Below are positions 18,074-21,109 of a stretch of DNA of 21,109 bases, piece by piece; the first letter of the stretch is position 1, and every line of letters begins with the position of its first letter. Made by a program: the position numbers and the translations under genes. The notes below the pieces were generated by a model, which was not told the origin of the DNA, did not search any database, and saw only the letters and a list, made by a program, of their open reading frames with translations. The stretch spans positions 1,717,036 to 1,738,144 of the forward strand of contig BFEA01000131.1 of assembly GCA_003427395.1 (NCBI GenBank), written 5' to 3'. The DNA comes from Chara braunii. Lineage: Eukaryota > Streptophyta > Charophyceae > Charales > Characeae.

Positions 18074-18597
18074 AACAAAAAAATTCATAAAATTAAATAA
18101 TCATTCCATAGTAAAATTACAATATAAATTTCAAATTTTTATTCCATCTTAAAAAATGTCATTTCAATTTAATTTTTTTTCATCTTACTTGCAAACTTTC
18201 ATTCCAAGAATAGGGTATACCTTCTTATTTGGACTAGATGTTAGAGATGGAATGAAAGTCTGGATGAGTTCATGAAATATTTAAATTGGACTGTCACTCT
18301 AAGTAAGGATTTTCAGTCATAAATAGGTTAATCCAATCTAAATTAGAAAATATTTGTTGTAGTAGAATAAAAATTTTACTAAAACATTTCATAAACTCGT
18401 CCAGACTTTCATTCCATCTTGAACAAATAGATGTAGTTGGAAGGGAAAGTTCATATTTAGACAGGAACTTATCAAATAAAACTAAAAATTTTAGAATTGG
18501 ACGAACATTGGAATGATAATTTATAAATATGAAGGATTTTTTTTTTATGGAATGTTTTTTCAACTTTCATTTCTCGTGGGAATTTTTATGTTGATCA
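18071..18597. mobile_element. AT-rich MITE-like fold-back insert, copy 2
   Basis: Terminal inverted repeats: 18071-18086 (ATCAACAAAAAAATTC) against the complement of 18580-18595, 15 of 16 matching. A 34-bp internal inverted repeat, 18245-18278 against 18386-18419, has two mismatches. ATCA at 18071-18074 recurs at 18594-18597, a possible 4-bp target-site duplication. Removing the insert with one ATCA joins the codons for RFRDSI to MREL in one frame, which supports a clean insertion into coding sequence. No transposase is inside, so it would be non-autonomous. An intron is the alternative, but no GT/AG borders fit. Confidence 0.8.
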
Positions 18598-18809
18598 TGA
18601 GGGAACTGAAGGATTGTAATGTCGACGAACTTCAGTGCTACTGCAAAGAAGATGGTATCCCGTACGTAGGTAAGATTGATGCTAGTTTCGATCTTGCTGA
18701 GCACCGTGCTCAGATGCAGTTTTCATGCATCGTCCCAGCCTCGGAAGTTATCCGGATATACGATTCGAATGAAGTTGGAACTGATACTCCCACTGAGAAT
18801 CTGAAGTGA
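18597..18809 (+). pseudogene. SAP-like segment of the element protein
   Basis: From ATG 18597: MRELKDCNVDELQCYCKEDG followed by IPYVGKIDASFDLAEHRAQ. The pattern LKDxxVDELxxYCKEDGIPYxGKxDxxxDLAEHR resembles the helix-turn-helix SAP DNA-binding motif (L..L...L...G.P..G.K..L), although the final leucines are changed. An acidic tail ends at TGA 18807-18809. The same frame stays coding-like beyond this stop and leads to the GIY-YIG domain, so the TGA is probably a mutation inside a longer ORF. The SAP call is by eye. Confidence 0.55.
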
Positions 18810-19702
18810 TGCGACATTCCTTCCACCTGCTGGCTGAAAGTTTATAGGTATATCACTAATAAGCGTTGTCATCAGGTTCTTATCGATCGGAATTTGGAGA
18901 AACTAATGCGCTTAATAGTTGTGCTGTTAACTCTGACTAATCAGGTAAGATGGTTGCAGAGGTATGTGGGTCGCTGAATGCGACTATATGAGCAATTTGG
19001 GATTGAATTTTTGGATAAGGAGGGGATTGTTTATATTGTAGTATCCCCCTACTACAAACACTGTTATGTTGGGAAGACGATTCGTACTTGTGATGTAAGA
19101 TGGCGTAAGCACCTAAGTCCCACTTCCATCGTTGGATATCCTCTTTTGGCGTAGGCAATTACGTGTTACTTCCAGTAGATGTATTCGGTGGTAACGACTT
19201 GAGTCGACTGGAGGAGTTGTATATTAGTAGGTGGTCCCCGTTCCTCAATTTTGTTGGTATTAAGGCCTCTAAGAAGCTTGGGAATAAGAAACCCGGATGG
19301 AATGAAAGGAGTCGAGGTAAGAAGAGTTTGTCACAAAACCGTGGTGTTAGACGTGTACGTTTTCGTTGTATTGATGAGGATTATGACTTTGTTGACCTCT
19401 ACGCATTTCTAGACACTTCCCTTGACTCGGGGAACCTTCCTCAACGAATAAGATCGGACGGAGGTACTGATTGGATACCTAAATGGAAGAAGTTGTCTCG
19501 CATGTTTGGGAAAAACAAAGTAAAGCATGACTTCGCATGTCGACCGCTGAAGGAATGTAAAGGGTTGTGGGAGAAGGGTGGTGAGTTTGAGATCGTGCAT
19601 GTGGTGAAATCGAAAGCTAAGTGTAAGTATTTGAAGAAGCTTCTGACCGGTATATTGCAGAATCCAAACGAACTGAAGGATATCTACAAAGACTACAAGT
19701 GA
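18810..19702 (+). pseudogene. GIY-YIG nuclease domain and connector of the element
   Basis: The frame from 18810 runs through TGA 18978-18980 into GIVYIVVSPYYKHCYVGKT (19023-19079) and DVRWRKHL (about 19092-19115), which give the GIY-YIG core, the Arg and the His. After a one-base frame change between about 19110 and 19145, FGVGNYVLLPVDVFGG leads to LEELYISRWSPFLN (19208-19249) with the metal-binding Glu and final Asn. All signature residues are therefore present. The downstream connector of about 150 residues ends at TGA 19700. In Penelope-like elements GIY-YIG nicks target DNA to prime reverse transcription. Dead in this copy. Confidence 0.8.
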
Positions 19703-21070
19703 GGGGTGAATGTCATCCTTATAATATACCGGGTGATTAAGGATTTCTCGAAGTTCACCCGTAAGTATTTACGAAGGTTGATTTCTCATTGCTTTCGAGA
19801 TCGTTTTAATCTAAGTTTGGCTTCCGATCTTACCTTTCGAATTAAGTATGATGATCGAGTTGTGATTTCCGAAGTTAGGAAGGTGGTTAATAATGCACCG
19901 ATGAGTTGTCAACTATAACGTTGCTTTGTTCTTCGCACAAGGAGAAAAATTTGCATCATAGGGACTAAAAATCCTACGATAGCTGATATGTTGCATAACC
20001 ATAGAAGAGCTTCTTAACATGGTGTGCTTAGTTGTAACTATACAGGTATGGTTTTCCCTCGCGTGAATGGCCACGTGATGTTTCGACTAAGTGAGGTAGC
20101 GGACTTGCACCCGCTTTACGAACAATATTCCTATAGTTCAGCGAGAAGATAGACTCAGTATTCTACGTGAAGAGATCAGTGTCGGCTTCCGATGCTGGAA
20201 GAATCTGAACGGGTTTGTTCCTGATTTTTTTGATTTGGACTTGTTCGCATGCATTTCGAAAGGGGAATGTGTTCTCAACTGTGTCTTAGTAAAGGAAGTG
20301 CTAACTCTGAAGGAACGTCTGAATGGATTGGTAATTTCTCCGGTGGATAGGAACTCGGGTGAGTCCGTTGTAATGTGCCCCGTCACTTATTACGAAGCCA
20401 TGATGCAGACCTTGTATGTAATACAGGCTACCGTATTATCAATTATTCTGAAGCCGAGGTTATGCGCGAACTAAGGGAGGATGTGAGTCGACAGGGCTTA
20501 GGTAAGGTAGTCCAATGGGACGCCAAGGGGACGTTGGGTGCAGCCTACGTTATCCCAAAACACAAAGACCTGTGCCGATTCAGGCCGATCTGTCCATCAT
20601 TCAACAAACCAATGGTTCGCACGGCTCGTATCATGAGCAAAGCACTGAATCACTTTCTCTATAATCTACCCAAAAAGTGGCATTTTAATTTGAGATTGGT
20701 TTCAGATCTGACGATGAGCCTGGACGACGTAAACAAGAAATTGAGCAAACTGAGCGGCAAGGGGGTAATCACCACTTGCTCCTTTGATGTCAAGGAGATG
20801 TTTAGTAAATTACCTCATAACACCCTGTTGCAAGTCGTTGAGTGGATTGTGGATCATTTCAGGACCAAGGGTTTCGATTCAATTCGTGTCAACACTCGCG
20901 GGAAGGGAGCAACCTTTGGAATCACCACAGACGCTGATCATTAGAAAAATTTGAGTTGATGGACATCGTGAAATTAGTTCATATTGAAGTTGAACATACG
21001 TTTTGTTATGCTACAGGTGTCTTGTTGAAGCAGAAACTAAGTGTTCCTATGGGTAAGAGCAGTGTTGTCA
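19703..21070 (+). pseudogene. Reverse transcriptase region, incomplete
   Basis: The frame after TGA 19700 continues coding-like through TAA 19916 and TAA 20015 (conserved-looking ADMLHNHRRA, FPRVNGHVMFRLSEVADLHP). It shifts near 20130 to carry DGLVISP-like NGLVISPVDRNSGESVVMCP, shifts again near 20415 to GKVVQWDAKGTLGAAYVIPK then RFRPICPSFNKP (RT motif 1-2 region) and TTCSFDVKEMFSKLPH (motif A, Asp of the catalytic set), and shifts near 20940 to GVLLKQKLSVPMGKSS (motif B). In motif B the usual Gly before x-P-M-G is Ser. Motif C (DD) would lie beyond the window. The last 35 bases are GC-rich and no longer look like RT. Confidence 0.82.
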
Positions 21071-21071
21071 C

Positions 21072-21109
21072 GCGGGGATCCCCGGGGCCAAAGCCGGGGT
21101 GGGGGTTTC
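21072..21109. other. GC-rich terminal sequence
   Basis: After the motif B remnant the composition changes abruptly to G/C runs with a GGGGATCCCCGGGGCC palindrome-rich stretch. This may be a junction where the element is truncated. The window end prevents a decision. Confidence 0.4.

Larger units (their letters stand above)
16443..21109 (+). mobile_element. Degraded GIY-YIG/RT retroelement (permuted Penelope-like?)
   Basis: Coding remnants in one orientation give, in order, a CCHC zinc knuckle, coiled coil, basic linker, SAP-like segment, GIY-YIG nuclease and reverse transcriptase up to motif B. The window ends before the catalytic DD motif and 3' end. Canonical Penelope-like elements carry GIY-YIG after the RT. 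The order here matches the permuted Naiad/Chlamys clades, and the zinc-knuckle/coil N-terminus is like proteins I recall from charophyte genomes. In-frame stops lie at 16632, 18807, 18978, 19700, 19916 and 20015. Frame changes lie near 16940-16955, 19110-19145, 20125-20135, 20405-20425 and 20935-20945. The coding sequence is interrupted by two AT-rich inserts. No flanking duplication is identified. Class assignment is inference. Confidence 0.75.

Noticed and set aside
17319-18597. The AT-rich segments as spliceosomal introns of the element
   Set aside because: No GT/AG borders coincide with the coding edges. Copy 2 has terminal inverted repeats and an ATCA duplication that fit insertion better.
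16632-19702. TGA recoding (the first four internal stops of the element are all TGA: 16632, 18807, 18978, 19700)
   Set aside because: Further downstream the same coding region is interrupted by TAA at 19916 and 20015, and there are several frameshifts. General decay explains it better than an alternative code or selenocysteine.

Overview
This window looks like eukaryotic nuclear DNA dominated by repeats. It has long dinucleotide and homopolymer runs, a tRNA-derived and U6-derived small-RNA cluster, minisatellites, MITE-like insertions, and a broken retroelement about 4.6 kb long at the right end. I see no intact gene. The retroelement protein style (zinc knuckle, Lys/Glu-rich coil, SAP-like segment, GIY-YIG, reverse transcriptase) matches what I remember of repeat proteins predicted from charophyte green algae such as Chara. 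A streptophyte-alga origin is therefore my best guess, but it rests on recall and not on a search.

Layout. 1-2.5 kb: CA microsatellites, a 43-base G run, a cluster of short perfect inverted repeats and an AAT microsatellite. 2.5-4.3 kb: T/C-rich tract, then hairpin-rich single-copy-looking DNA ending in a tRNA-like A-box fragment (minus strand). 4.6-6.5 kb: T/G-rich, homopolymer-loaded repeat family with units at several scales. 6.8-8.35 kb: a diverged tandem duplication (about 360 bp), a 29-bp minisatellite and a second near-identical duplication (about 190 bp). 8.4-10.7 kb: a run of more than 20 consecutive short inverted repeats with unrelated stem sequences, containing a tRNA-like/U6-like/tRNA-like cluster. 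10.8-11.2 kb: a 54-bp GC-rich minisatellite. 12.45-13.67 kb: an unrecognised coding-like frame interrupted by stops. 13.7-16.4 kb: polypurine, AT-rich and palindromic non-coding DNA. 16.44 kb to the end: the degraded retroelement, split by two related AT-rich fold-back insertions.

The right-end element reads, in order: Ser/Arg-rich segment; CCHC zinc knuckle whose second Cys codon is now a stop; Lys/Glu coiled coil; first AT-rich insert; basic Pro/Lys/Arg linker; second AT-rich insert; SAP-like segment; GIY-YIG nuclease with all signature residues; long connector; reverse transcriptase motifs 1 to B. The nuclease lies before the RT, the reverse of canonical Penelope-like elements and like the permuted Penelope-like clades (Naiad, Chlamys). 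At least four frameshifts and six in-frame stops make this copy dead.

Two structural signals stand out besides the element. The first is the density of perfect stem-loops in the non-coding DNA, far above chance. The second is that the second AT-rich insert has 16-bp terminal inverted repeats and a possible ATCA target duplication, removal of which would rejoin the host reading frame exactly.
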